DNA from: Firmicutes bacterium UBA5301
GTDB taxonomy: Bacteria > Bacillota > UBA5301
Direction of reading: 5' to 3'
DNA length: 8,799 nucleotides
NCBI GenBank assembly: GCA_002408345.1
Contig: DHRX01000141.1
Span: 27,209 to 36,007, forward strand
The position numbers were made by a program, and so were the translations under genes. Shown one piece after another: positions 1 through 6,989 of the stretch; within the stretch, counting starts at the first letter, position 1, and every line of letters starts with the position of its first letter. A model generated the notes under the pieces. The model was given only the letters and a program-made list of their open reading frames with translations, did no database searches and had not been told where the DNA came from.

Positions 1-666
1 AAGCTCGGGTGGAGGAGATCTCAGTTAAAGCTTTACGTAACCTGGGTATCGATTGGGAAGGAACTACCGATGATTTTACGTTTACGACAGAAAGTTTTCT
101 CCAGTCTAATGTTACGATTGGGAAAAAAATTGGTGATATTTTAGCTACCCTCAAAGTTTTGGAGGAGTCTGGGGATTCTGTAATGCTAGCTAATCCTCGG
201 GTAGCTGTACTAGATGGGCGGGAGGCTAAAATCAACATTGGTGATAGGATTCCCTATTGTGATTAGCCAAAAAGATGAGGATGGTAAAGAGTATACTACT
301 GTCGAGTACATCGAAGCTGGTGTGATTTTATATGTAGTCCCTAGAATTAATAGTCAGGGTTTAATTATCGCTCAGGTAAAACCAGAGGTAAGTAGCATCA
401 TTGGTACCACCGAACAAGGGTATCCAGAGATCCGTACTCGTACTGTAGAGACGATGATGACGTTGACTAATGGAGAGACCGTAGTTATTGGTGGATTGGT
501 GCAGGAAGACGAAATTGAAACGATTAGTAAGTTACCCTTGTTAGGGGATTTACCTTTATTCGGCAAGTTATTCCAATCGACCAAACGGGATAAAAGACAA
601 ACCGAAGTAGTTATCTTTTTGACCCCGCGTATTATAACTACAGAGAGACAGGAGCCCCAGCCCTGA
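1..666 (+). pseudogene. Secretin (PilQ/GspD family), C-terminal part, 5'-truncated by window and frameshifted
   Basis: Secretins form multimeric gated channels, normally in an outer membrane, for type IV pili, type II secretion or DNA uptake. The reading frame enters from the left edge (codons from base 3: A-R-V-E-E-I-S) and runs to a TAG at 264-266. The rest of the domain continues in the next frame to the TGA at 664-666. Joined after GDRIP (240-254), the protein reads smoothly into IVISQKDEDG. N-terminal to the join lies the N-domain/secretin boundary text RVEEISVKALRNLGIDW, then NPRVAVLDGREAKINIGDR. C-terminal to it lie the secretin signatures LTNGETVVIGGLV, KLPLLGDLPLFGKLF and EVVIFLTPRII. 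An ATG at 214 opens the second frame but its first dozen codons are out-of-frame shadow. One extra base explains the break, so it could be a real mutation, a sequencing error or, less likely, programmed +1 frameshifting. The family call is firm; PilQ versus GspD is not decided. Confidence 0.88.
252..254 (+). other. Apparent +1 frameshift site in secretin
   Basis: The codon CCC at 252-254 is the last one that fits the secretin in the upstream frame. Removing one C gives ATT CCT ATT GTG ATT AGC (I-P-I-V-I-S), with no residue lost or gained in the conserved GDRIP region. The upstream frame stops four codons later at 264-266. The site is a short C run, where single-base length errors and true indels both occur. 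Confidence 0.75.
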
Positions 667-1445
667 TGATACCATGGTTAGTAGTAACTCTTTTAGGTCT
701 AACAGTCGGTAGTTTTCTTAATGTCGTTATCTGGCGGGTTCCCCGGCAAGAATCTATCTTGTTGCCGGGTTCTCACTGCCCCCACTGTGGTAATCAGCTA
801 GCCCCACGGGATTTAGTTCCTGTCGTTAGCTATATAGTTAACCGGGGACGGTGTCGCTATTGTGCTACCTTAATTAACTGGGAATACCCTGTTGTTGAGC
901 TATTGACTATGGCTCTGTGGCTTTTTCTCTTTCATAATTTTCGGTTTCAAACCCAATTTTGGGTTTTTGCCGTTTTTTTTGCGCTGTTAATTGTCTTAAG
1001 CTTTATCGATCTGCACCATGGGATTTTACCTAATGCTATTACTTTCCCAGGTATTGCCGCAGGTTTACTTTGGGGAGCGGCTAATGACCTCTGGAAGTTA
1101 GTAGGGTCTTATCCGGTTCATCTTCTGTATAATTTAGGCGCTTATGTCTCGCCTTTTTCCCTGCAGTCGGCTATAATTGGGGTTATAGTCGGTGGCGGTG
1201 TGGTTTGGCTCGTAGTACTCTTGTCCAAAGGGGGCATGGGTATGGGCGATGTTAAACTCAACGCAATGATTGGGGCCTTCTTAGGTTGGAAAGCAGGTTT
1301 CTATAACCTTTTTTTAGCCGCGGTTTTAGGTTCAGTAGTGGGGATTTTCCTATTAGCTACCGGTAAGAAAAAACGCCAAGATTCTATTTCTTTTGGGCCA
1401 TATCTTGCTTTAGGAGCGATGATCCTCACCCTATATAGGGGGTAA
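666..1445 (+). CDS. pilD: Prepilin peptidase / N-methyltransferase (type 4 prepilin leader peptidase)
   Basis: This is an integral membrane aspartyl protease that cleaves the short basic leader of type IV prepilins and pseudopilins; bifunctional members also N-methylate the new first residue. The 259-residue product has the N-terminal GSFLNVVIWRVPR motif (about 15-27). Two CxxC pairs (C38/C41 and C63/C66) mark the zinc-binding cytoplasmic domain found in the long, methylating form. The catalytic aspartates are D115 in FIDLHHGILPN and D195 in GMGMGDVK. About seven to eight hydrophobic segments surround these, and the length is normal for the family. The ATG at 666 shares its A with the secretin TGA, which indicates translational coupling in a pilus, secretion or competence operon. 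The symbol is by family; comC or gspO would be equally defensible. Confidence 0.95.
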   Translation: MIPWLVVTLLGLTVGSFLNVVIWRVPRQESILLPGSHCPHCGNQLAPRDLVPVVSYIVNRGRCRYCATLINWEYPVVELLTMALWLFLFHNFRFQTQFWVFAVFFALLIVLSFIDLHHGILPNAITFPGIAAGLLWGAANDLWKLVGSYPVHLLYNLGAYVSPFSLQSAIIGVIVGGGVVWLVVLLSKGGMGMGDVKLNAMIGAFLGWKAGFYNLFLAAVLGSVVGIFLLATGKKKRQDSISFGPYLALGAMILTLYRG

Positions 1446-1449
1446 AGGT
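1437..1449 (+). promoter_or_regulatory. Ribosome binding site selecting GTG start of the PHP phosphatase
   Basis: AGGGGG at 1437-1442, overlapping the last codons of the prepilin peptidase gene, lies 7 bases before GTG at 1450. A second GTG at 1448 is in another frame. The spacing supports 1450 as the start. Confidence 0.6.
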
Positions 1450-2259
1450 GTGTTATTAGACTATCATATGCATTTGGAAAACGGCGATTTTTTCCGGGAT
1501 TGGGCTCTACGGTTTTGGGAGACCGCTCAAAAACAGGGTATAGCAGAAATCGGTTTTAGTGAACACGTTTACCGGTTTACAGAGGCGGCACAGATTGTCG
1601 ATAACCCTTGGGCTCGGGAACGGTGTACCGAAGATCTGGAAGAATATGTTCAGTTGATTTTAGACCTAAAAGCGGAAGGGTTCCCGGTCAAATTAGGGAT
1701 AGAAGTAGATTATTTCCCTGGTAAAGAGGGTATTATAGAGAAAATAATAAAGAATTATCCTTTTGATTATGTGCTAGGTTCGGTGCACTGGTTAGGGGAT
1801 TGGGGCTTTGACATTCCAGAGTTTGCTGCCGAATGGGAACGCCGGGACTTATGGCAAGTCTACACCCAATACTTTAAATTAATTGAGCAAGCTGCTACTT
1901 CCGGCCTTTTTCACTCTTTGAGCCATCCTGATGTAATTAAGGTTTTTGGCCACGCTCCGACAGAGAGTCTGACTGATCTATATGGACAAACCTTAGAGGC
2001 TATTGCTGGAGTTAAGGGGCTTTGTATCGAAGTTAGTACAGCTGGCCTGCGCAAACCGGTAGGGCGTATGTATCCAGAACCAGAATTTCTGCGCTTAGCT
2101 AAGGCTCAAGGGGTTCCGGTAACTTTAGCTTCAGACGCTCATTATCCTGAAGATGTTGGGAAAGACTATCAACAGGCGGTACTAATGCTGAATGAGGCGG
2201 GGTATCAGAGTATTACCCGGTTTAGTGGTGGTCAAGGGGAACAAGTACCTTTAGGTTAG
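1450..2259 (+). CDS. hisK: PHP-domain phosphoesterase, histidinol-phosphatase (HisK/HisJ) type
   Basis: The 269-residue product belongs to the PHP family. In the HisK/HisJ branch the enzyme hydrolyses L-histidinol phosphate to histidinol, the penultimate stage of histidine synthesis, using a metal cluster in the cytoplasm. The metal ligands are visible in order: H6 and H8 (DYHMH), H39 (SEH), E85 (GIEVDY), H113 (GSVHW), H159 (SHPD), and D229/H231 (SDAH). The AGLRKPVGRMYPEPEF stretch (about 198-213) is typical of the histidinol-phosphatase branch. No other his gene is in view. It sits 4 bases after the prepilin peptidase and 13 bases before a small membrane protein, so it is probably co-transcribed with them. 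The PHP fold is certain. The exact substrate is inferred, because PHP proteins of this size also include other phosphoesterases. Confidence 0.88.
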   Translation: MLLDYHMHLENGDFFRDWALRFWETAQKQGIAEIGFSEHVYRFTEAAQIVDNPWARERCTEDLEEYVQLILDLKAEGFPVKLGIEVDYFPGKEGIIEKIIKNYPFDYVLGSVHWLGDWGFDIPEFAAEWERRDLWQVYTQYFKLIEQAATSGLFHSLSHPDVIKVFGHAPTESLTDLYGQTLEAIAGVKGLCIEVSTAGLRKPVGRMYPEPEFLRLAKAQGVPVTLASDAHYPEDVGKDYQQAVLMLNEAGYQSITRFSGGQGEQVPLG

Positions 2260-2272
2260 AAAGGGTTATCCG

Positions 2273-2647
2273 GTGGCTATTGTCGCGGTATTTGCGGCGC
2301 TGATAACAGCGGCCGTTTTTAATTTGGCCGGTACCCGGTATTGGGGGAAGGCTTATCCCGTTTGGGGGGCACCGGTAGCAGAAGAGGCTGCTAAAACCGT
2401 TTCAGCGGTGTGGCTTGGTGTTCCTGTTGTTTCAGTACACTTATTATTTGGGATCGCTGAGGTCTTTTGGGATTTGGGAGCAGGAGGTCGGATTTTACCG
2501 GCCTTATCTAGTGTGGTATTGCATACACTCTTAGGGGTACTAACCTTTCAGTTCTGGTATTGGTTTGGTCACTGGTGGTTTGGTTTAGTAGCTGCTATCG
2601 GGGCCCATATTTTATGGAACTGGCTGCTCCAAAAACTCGGCGTATAA
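2273..2647 (+). CDS. Small membrane protein with PrsW-like (glutamic intramembrane protease) motifs
   Basis: The 124-residue hydrophobic protein starts at GTG 2273, which has GAAAGGG at 2259-2265 upstream with a 7-base spacer. About four hydrophobic stretches are visible (residues ~1-19, 44-65, 76-97, 100-120). Its polar residues sit where PrsW-type intramembrane proteases carry theirs: PVAEEAAK (E37, E38, K41; EExxK motif), FGIAEVFWD (F59, E63), VLHTLLG (H84) and GAHILWN (H112, N116). PrsW in Bacillus cleaves the anti-sigma factor RsiW. Full PrsW proteins are roughly 200 residues or more with more membrane spans, so this would be a minimal core. A CPBP/CAAX-type membrane protease relative is the other possibility. 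The assignment rests on motif pattern only, and protease activity and substrate are unknown. Neighbours (HisK, Mfd) do not reveal the role. Confidence 0.55.
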   Translation: MAIVAVFAALITAAVFNLAGTRYWGKAYPVWGAPVAEEAAKTVSAVWLGVPVVSVHLLFGIAEVFWDLGAGGRILPALSSVVLHTLLGVLTFQFWYWFGHWWFGLVAAIGAHILWNWLLQKLGV

Positions 2648-2690
2648 TTTTGCTGCTAGTGCTGTAAATTTGAAATATGCAGGTAGACCG

Positions 2691-2728
2691 GGGCTGTGGT
2701 TGCCAGAGCCCTCTTTGGCATGACCAAA
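2691..2728 (+). promoter_or_regulatory. Two small adjacent hairpins in the mfd leader
   Basis: The 97 bases between the membrane protein stop and the TTG start of mfd contain two inverted repeats. The first pairs GGGCT (2691-2695) with AGCCC (2707-2711), with a G/G mismatch and an inner TGG/CCA around a TTG loop; only TCTTT follows, so it would be a weak terminator at best. The second pairs TTTGG (2714-2718) with CCAAA (2724-2728) around CATGA. I see no convincing -35/-10 pair here, so mfd may be read from upstream. The function of the hairpins is unknown. Confidence 0.3.
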
Positions 2729-2731
2729 AAT

Positions 2732-2744
2732 GGGGGATTTATCT
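2732..2744 (+). promoter_or_regulatory. Ribosome binding site supporting TTG start of mfd
   Basis: GGGGGA at 2732-2737 lies 7 bases before the TTG at 2745. The upstream in-frame ATG at 2730 has no SD-like sequence at a useful distance, and its own G is the base just before the G run. An in-frame TGA at 2721 rules out longer forms. Confidence 0.6.
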
Positions 2745-5700
2745 TTGCAAAGCTTATTACGACAACTGAGATATGCTCAACCTTTTCGCAAACTCCGGCG
2801 CTCTTTAGAGCAGGGAGAACGGGAACTGCGCTTATCGGGTTTAGACTCTTCCGGCCGCTCTCTACTTCTAGCGGCACTAGCAGAAGCCCGTTATCTCGAA
2901 GCTAAAAAGGGAAGAAGCCTAGGAAACCCGGGGAATATGGTTATTCTCACTTCAGATCCATATAGCGCGATTCTTTTAGCGGAAGATTTGGAGACCTTAA
3001 TACCCGAAGTTCCAGTAGAGATTTTTTCAGCGCTAGAGGTATTGCCTCACGAACATGTTACCCAAGATCCAGCGATCATGATGGAGCGGCTACGAGCTTT
3101 AAAGCTACTGCTTTTTGCAGAATCAGGGGTAGTTATAGTTCCAGTGGCTGCTGCGACTAGACGCCTAATCCCTTATGATACTTTTCAGCAATTTCCTCAG
3201 ATGATTCGGTTAGGGCAAGAACTAGATTTAGCAGAATTTGTAGGGGCATTAGTTACTATGGGGTATCAGCGTGAGGATATGGTGGCCGGCCCTGGTCAAT
3301 TTAGTGTTCGTGGAGGAATAATTGACCTTTTTCAGCTAACCGAGGAACGACCGATTCGCATTGAATTATTTGATACGGAAGTAGATTCTATTCGGACCTT
3401 TGATTTAGCTACCCAGCGGTCATTAGAGAACCAAGAGTGTATTTTACTAATGCCTGCCCGGGATAGTATTTACCCCCGTGATTTAGTTCCAAAAACTACC
3501 CGGCGGATTAAGGCAGAAGTAACCCAGCAACTAGATAAGTTACAGGAGTTAGGCTTAACCGAGGCGGTCTATCGATTAGAACAAATTATGGGTCATAATT
3601 GTGAACAGCTTCAAGAATTTGCTTATTTCCCAGGGATTGAGCAGTTTAAAGCCTGTTTTTATCCGGAATTAGAGACTATTTTAAATTATTTACGTCAGGG
3701 CTTAGTTGTTATTGATAACCTAGATCAGGTTAAAGCAGCGATTGATAGAGAGATGCAAGAATTAGGAGAAGAGTACGCTTTATTATTAGAAGCAGGCAAA
3801 GTAGTACCGGCGAGCACTAAAAATTTGGCCAACTGGTCCGATCTTTTGAGGGCAGCAAAGGATCATCAATTGCTGTATCTTTCACCGTTAGGACAGAGTA
3901 ACGTGCACTTGACTTCCCGGCGAGCAGAACTGTTTTATGGTAACTTCTCACAGCTTGCGGTACGGCTTAAAGAGTGGCGTGATAGCGGTATTAGTCCAGT
4001 ATTAATGGTCAGCCGGGAGGAGCGGTTAAAACGTCTAAAATCAGACCTTTTCGACCATGGGATCGATACCAGTCCTCTAGGGGATCAGTTGGTTTTACCG
4101 GAAGGGAAGATCTTTTTAGTTAAAGGTGGTTTAAGCGCTGGTATTGAGTTACCGGAGGCCAAAATAATCGTTCTGACCGAGACCGAACTGCTAGGGCGAA
4201 AGCGTAAACCTACTTCCCGGCGTTTACCGGTTGAGGAAGGGGCCCGGATTAGTAGTTACAGCGACTTACATATAGGGGATTATGTGGTCCATATTAATCA
4301 TGGGATCGGGATTTATCAAGGGATTACGACGCTAGAAGTAGATGGGGTCCACCGTGATTATCTTGAAGTTACTTATGCTAAAGATGATAAGCTCTACGTA
4401 CCGACTGATCAGTTAAATCTGTTCCAGAAGTACATCGGTTCAGAAGGGGTACCACCAAAACTTAGTAAATTAGGAGGCTCTGACTGGGCTAAGGCCAAGA
4501 ATAGGGTTAAAGAATCGGTACGGGAGTTAGCCCAAGGTCTGCTTAAACTCTATAGCGAACGACAGTTAGTTCAGGGGCATATCTTTGCGCCGGATACGGT
4601 CTGGCAACAAGACTTTGAAGATGCTTTTCCTTACCAGGAGACTGAGGATCAGCTACGGAGTATTGCTGAAATCAAGGCTGATATGGAGCAACCAATGCCG
4701 ATGGATCGGTTGCTTTGCGGTGATGTTGGGTTTGGGAAGACCGAGGTGGCTCTGCGGGCTGCCTTTAAAGCTGTAATGGACGGTAAACAGGTGGCTTTTT
4801 TGGTCCCGACAACGATCTTAGCGCAACAGCACTATAATACGATTACCGAGCGTTTTCAGGGCTTCCCAATCAGGCATGGGGTATTGAGCCGATTCCAAAC
4901 ACCGAAGGAGCAAAAAGTTCTTTTAAAGGCATTGAGCAGGGGAGAAATTGATATTCTGGTAGGTACCCACCGGATTCTTTCCCAAGATGTTCAATTTAAA
5001 AATTTAGGGCTAGTTATTGTCGATGAAGAACAGCGCTTTGGTGTAGCCCAGAAAGAGCGGCTCAAAGAGCTACGCCTAAATGTTGATGTATTAACGATGA
5101 CGGCAACTCCAATCCCGCGGACCTTGCATATGGCTATGGCGGGGGGGCGGAATATGAGTTTGATTGAAACCCCACCAGAAGGGCGTTACCCCGTACGAAC
5201 GTATGTGATGCCTTTTGATGATGATTCGATTAGGCAAGGGATTTTGCGGGAGATTGCCAGAGGTGGGCAAATCTATTTTGTCTATAATCGGGTTCAGGAT
5301 ATCGATTGGATCGCTCGCCATCTGCAACGGTTAGTTCCTGAGGCTGACCTGTTAATTGCCCACGGGCAAATGGATGAACAGCGCTTAGAAGATGTGATGT
5401 ATACCTTTATGCAGAACGAAGCAGATATATTATTAGCGACAACTATTATCGAATCAGGATTGGATATCCCTAACGTCAACACGTTGATTGTCTATGATGC
5501 TGATAAGTTAGGTTTGGCTCAGCTCTACCAGCTACGCGGACGGGTTGGGCGGTCGAACCGGGTGGCTTACGCCTATTTTACGTACCAAGCAGATAAAGTG
5601 ATTAGTGAAGAGTCACAGAAACGCCTAAAAGCGATCCAAGAGTTTACTGAATTAGGGTCAGGTTTTCGTATTGCTATGCGGGATTTAGAAATTAGAGGGG

Positions 5701-6269
5701 CCGGTAATTTACTGGGGCCAGAGCAGCACGGGCATATCGCCGCCGTTGGGTTTGACCTTTATGTACAGCTTTTGGAGGAGGCGGTTAAAGAATTAAAAGG
5801 TGAGGCCGAACAGGCGCCTCCAGAGCCTTTGCTAGATTTAAAAGTTGATGCCTATATTCCCGATGTTTATATTCCTGATCTAAAGCAAAAGGTAGAAATG
5901 TACAAGAAAATTGTGGCGACACCGACGGTTACCGGCCAGCGGGATATCCTTGATGAGTTAACCGACCGTTTTGGGGAACCACCGCAGCCGGTGCTGAACC
6001 TGCTTAAGGTAATTAAGATCAAGGCGGCGGCTACTAAAATTGCGGTATCGTCTATTCAAACGATACCAGACGGAATTATGATTAAATTTCATACCGGTTT
6101 ACAGCTACCAATGGAGAAGTTGGTCGCGATAATAAAGGAACAGCAAGGGCGAGTAGTTCCGATAAACACAGCGGTACCAAAGATTAAGCTTAAGCAAGGC
6201 CGGCTTTCCAATAGTCAAATTCTGGAACTCCTTGATAATACAGTTTCTGCTTTGACCGCAGGAAATTAG
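2745..6269 (+). CDS. mfd: Transcription-repair coupling factor Mfd
   Basis: Mfd binds RNA polymerase stalled at DNA lesions, pushes it off with an ATP-driven translocase, and recruits UvrA for nucleotide excision repair. The product is 1174 residues from TTG 2745 (1179 from ATG 2730; positions below count from the ATG), a normal full length. The N-terminal UvrB-like module has a degenerate, non-catalytic P-loop at GLDSSGRS (37-44) and FSVRGGIIDLF further on. The CarD-like RNA-polymerase interaction domain starts around GDYVVH (516-521). The helicase core follows: Walker A GDVGFGKT (664-671), DEEQ (765-768), TMTATPIPRTL, TTIIESGLDIPN, and motif VI QLYQLRGRVGR (931-941). A TRG-type translocation region and a C-terminal domain complete it. 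All key residues look intact. The gene sits upstream of spoVT, as in many spore-formers, after a 97-base gap. Confidence 0.98.
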   Translation: MQSLLRQLRYAQPFRKLRRSLEQGERELRLSGLDSSGRSLLLAALAEARYLEAKKGRSLGNPGNMVILTSDPYSAILLAEDLETLIPEVPVEIFSALEVLPHEHVTQDPAIMMERLRALKLLLFAESGVVIVPVAAATRRLIPYDTFQQFPQMIRLGQELDLAEFVGALVTMGYQREDMVAGPGQFSVRGGIIDLFQLTEERPIRIELFDTEVDSIRTFDLATQRSLENQECILLMPARDSIYPRDLVPKTTRRIKAEVTQQLDKLQELGLTEAVYRLEQIMGHNCEQLQEFAYFPGIEQFKACFYPELETILNYLRQGLVVIDNLDQVKAAIDREMQELGEEYALLLEAGKVVPASTKNLANWSDLLRAAKDHQLLYLSPLGQSNVHLTSRRAELFYGNFSQLAVRLKEWRDSGISPVLMVSREERLKRLKSDLFDHGIDTSPLGDQLVLPEGKIFLVKGGLSAGIELPEAKIIVLTETELLGRKRKPTSRRLPVEEGARISSYSDLHIGDYVVHINHGIGIYQGITTLEVDGVHRDYLEVTYAKDDKLYVPTDQLNLFQKYIGSEGVPPKLSKLGGSDWAKAKNRVKESVRELAQGLLKLYSERQLVQGHIFAPDTVWQQDFEDAFPYQETEDQLRSIAEIKADMEQPMPMDRLLCGDVGFGKTEVALRAAFKAVMDGKQVAFLVPTTILAQQHYNTITERFQGFPIRHGVLSRFQTPKEQKVLLKALSRGEIDILVGTHRILSQDVQFKNLGLVIVDEEQRFGVAQKERLKELRLNVDVLTMTATPIPRTLHMAMAGGRNMSLIETPPEGRYPVRTYVMPFDDDSIRQGILREIARGGQIYFVYNRVQDIDWIARHLQRLVPEADLLIAHGQMDEQRLEDVMYTFMQNEADILLATTIIESGLDIPNVNTLIVYDADKLGLAQLYQLRGRVGRSNRVAYAYFTYQADKVISEESQKRLKAIQEFTELGSGFRIAMRDLEIRGAGNLLGPEQHGHIAAVGFDLYVQLLEEAVKELKGEAEQAPPEPLLDLKVDAYIPDVYIPDLKQKVEMYKKIVATPTVTGQRDILDELTDRFGEPPQPVLNLLKVIKIKAAATKIAVSSIQTIPDGIMIKFHTGLQLPMEKLVAIIKEQQGRVVPINTAVPKIKLKQGRLSNSQILELLDNTVSALTAGN

Positions 6270-6300
6270 GAATAAAGTTACCAGCTAAAGGGTACGATTT

Positions 6301-6338
6301 GCATGTAACGGTTAGACTTTGCCAGCGCTTTATAAAAT
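6301..6338 (+). promoter_or_regulatory. Possible spoVT promoter region (sigma-G-like or sigma-A-like, imperfect)
   Basis: The 96-base gap between mfd and spoVT contains GCATG (6301-6305), which matches the usual forespore sigma-G -35 GHATR, and CTTTATA (6328-6334), which matches six of seven bases of a sigma-G -10. The spacer is 22 bases instead of about 18. A sigma-A alternative is TTAGAC (6312-6317) with TAAAAT (6333-6338) and a short 15-base spacer. Known spoVT in Bacillus is sigma-G dependent, which motivates the search. Neither candidate is convincing on sequence alone. No intrinsic terminator is visible after mfd. Confidence 0.25.
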
Positions 6339-6351
6339 TCGGAAAACTACT

Positions 6352-6365
6352 AAGGAGGGGCAACC
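6352..6365 (+). promoter_or_regulatory. Strong ribosome binding site deciding the TTG start of spoVT
   Basis: AAGGAGGGG at 6352-6360 precedes TTG at 6366, with 7 bases between AGGAGG and the start. The start gives the canonical SpoVT N-terminus MKATGIVRRIDDLGRV. Confidence 0.8.
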
Positions 6366-6923
6366 TTGAAAGCCACTGGGATAGTCAGGAGAATAGATGA
6401 CTTGGGTCGAGTCGTAATCCCCAAGGAAATTCGCCGTACATTACGCATCCGTGAAGGTGACCCTTTGGAGATATTTGTGGACCGGGGCGGGGAGGTTATC
6501 CTTAAAAAATACTCCCCTATCGGAGAACTTGGTGATTTTGCCAAGGAGTACGTCGATTCTCTGCATGAGTCCACCGGTCGGATCACCCTAATTACCGATC
6601 GGGATACGGTAATAGCGGTTGCCGGAGGTCTGGCCAGGGACTTCATCGATAAAGGGTTGACGGCAGCGGCTGAAAAAATTATGGATGAACGCCGGCATGA
6701 ATTAGTGGAGGATACCAGCAAAGCCAAAGGGGGCCAGGAAGGAACAGAGCTAATTGAAAATGTGAGTTTTATCAGCCAAGTAATTGTACCGATCATAGCT
6801 GAGGGTGACCCTATTGGTAGCGTTATTATCGCCAGTATCGATGAAGGGACTAAAGTCGGCGAATTAGAACTGAAGTTAGCGGAAACGGCAGCAGGTTTTT
6901 TGGCTAAACAAATGGAGCAGTAA
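6366..6923 (+). CDS. spoVT: Stage V sporulation protein T (AbrB/GAF transcription regulator)
   Basis: SpoVT is a DNA-binding regulator that tunes the sigma-G regulon in the forespore and affects spore coat and germination traits. The 185-residue product has an N-terminal AbrB-type swapped-hairpin domain (about 1-50) with the hallmark GIVRRIDDLGRVVIPKEIRR, beginning at residue 5. A short linker leads to a C-terminal GAF-like domain (about 55-180), including RITLITDRDTVIAVAGG and a final QVIVPIIAEGDPIGSVII strand region. A two-domain protein of about 180 residues is the expected SpoVT form; plain AbrB/Abh are half this size, so the assignment is firm. The start is TTG with a near-perfect SD. 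A strong terminator follows the stop within about 25 bases, so spoVT can form its own transcript end. Confidence 0.97.
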   Translation: MKATGIVRRIDDLGRVVIPKEIRRTLRIREGDPLEIFVDRGGEVILKKYSPIGELGDFAKEYVDSLHESTGRITLITDRDTVIAVAGGLARDFIDKGLTAAAEKIMDERRHELVEDTSKAKGGQEGTELIENVSFISQVIVPIIAEGDPIGSVIIASIDEGTKVGELELKLAETAAGFLAKQMEQ

Positions 6924-6946
6924 GGGCTTAGGTCTAAACCGGTTAT

Positions 6947-6989
6947 TCACCCCGTAAGATTAGAAGGATCTTACAGGGGTGATTTTTTT
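6947..6989 (+). terminator. Intrinsic terminator after spoVT whose 3' arm contains the spoVB ribosome binding site
   Basis: CACCCC (6948-6953) pairs with GGGGTG (6976-6981), and GTAAGAT (6954-6960) pairs with ATCTTAC (6968-6974). A6975 is a bulge, the loop is TAGAAGG (6961-6967), and T6947-A6982 can extend the stem. Thirteen to fourteen pairs are followed at once by seven Ts (6983-6989), the classic rho-independent form. The same 3' arm contains AGGGGTGAT, the only SD-like sequence for spoVB, and the last two Ts belong to its TTG start. The hairpin can therefore end transcription or, if read through, hide the spoVB ribosome site. Confidence 0.85.

Noticed and set aside
214..252. ATG at 214 as the start of an independent gene covering the second secretin half
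   Set aside because: The first codons (MGGRLKSTLVIG) are the other-frame shadow of the conserved VLDGREAKINIGDR segment. Only from about base 253 does this frame carry secretin residues, so it is a continuation after a frameshift.
2650..2678. TTGCTG with AAATAT at 17-base spacing as a promoter for mfd
   Set aside because: The -10 element matches only three of six consensus bases, so the resemblance is no better than chance in AT-rich intergenic sequence.
2656..2905. Short open frames on both strands around the mfd start
   Set aside because: Their translations look random, they lack ribosome sites, and they overlap the true N-terminus of Mfd.
5091..5482. Two minus-strand open frames inside mfd
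   Set aside because: They lie opposite the conserved helicase motifs of Mfd, and their sequences are explained as antisense shadow.
6277..6309. Inverted repeat GTTAC...GTAAC downstream of mfd as a terminator
   Set aside because: The stem is only five pairs with a loop of more than 20 bases, and no T-tract follows.
6350..6796. 148-codon open frame on the - strand opposite spoVT
   Set aside because: It is fully antisense to a clearly conserved gene, has a serine/arginine-rich low-complexity translation, and resembles no known family.
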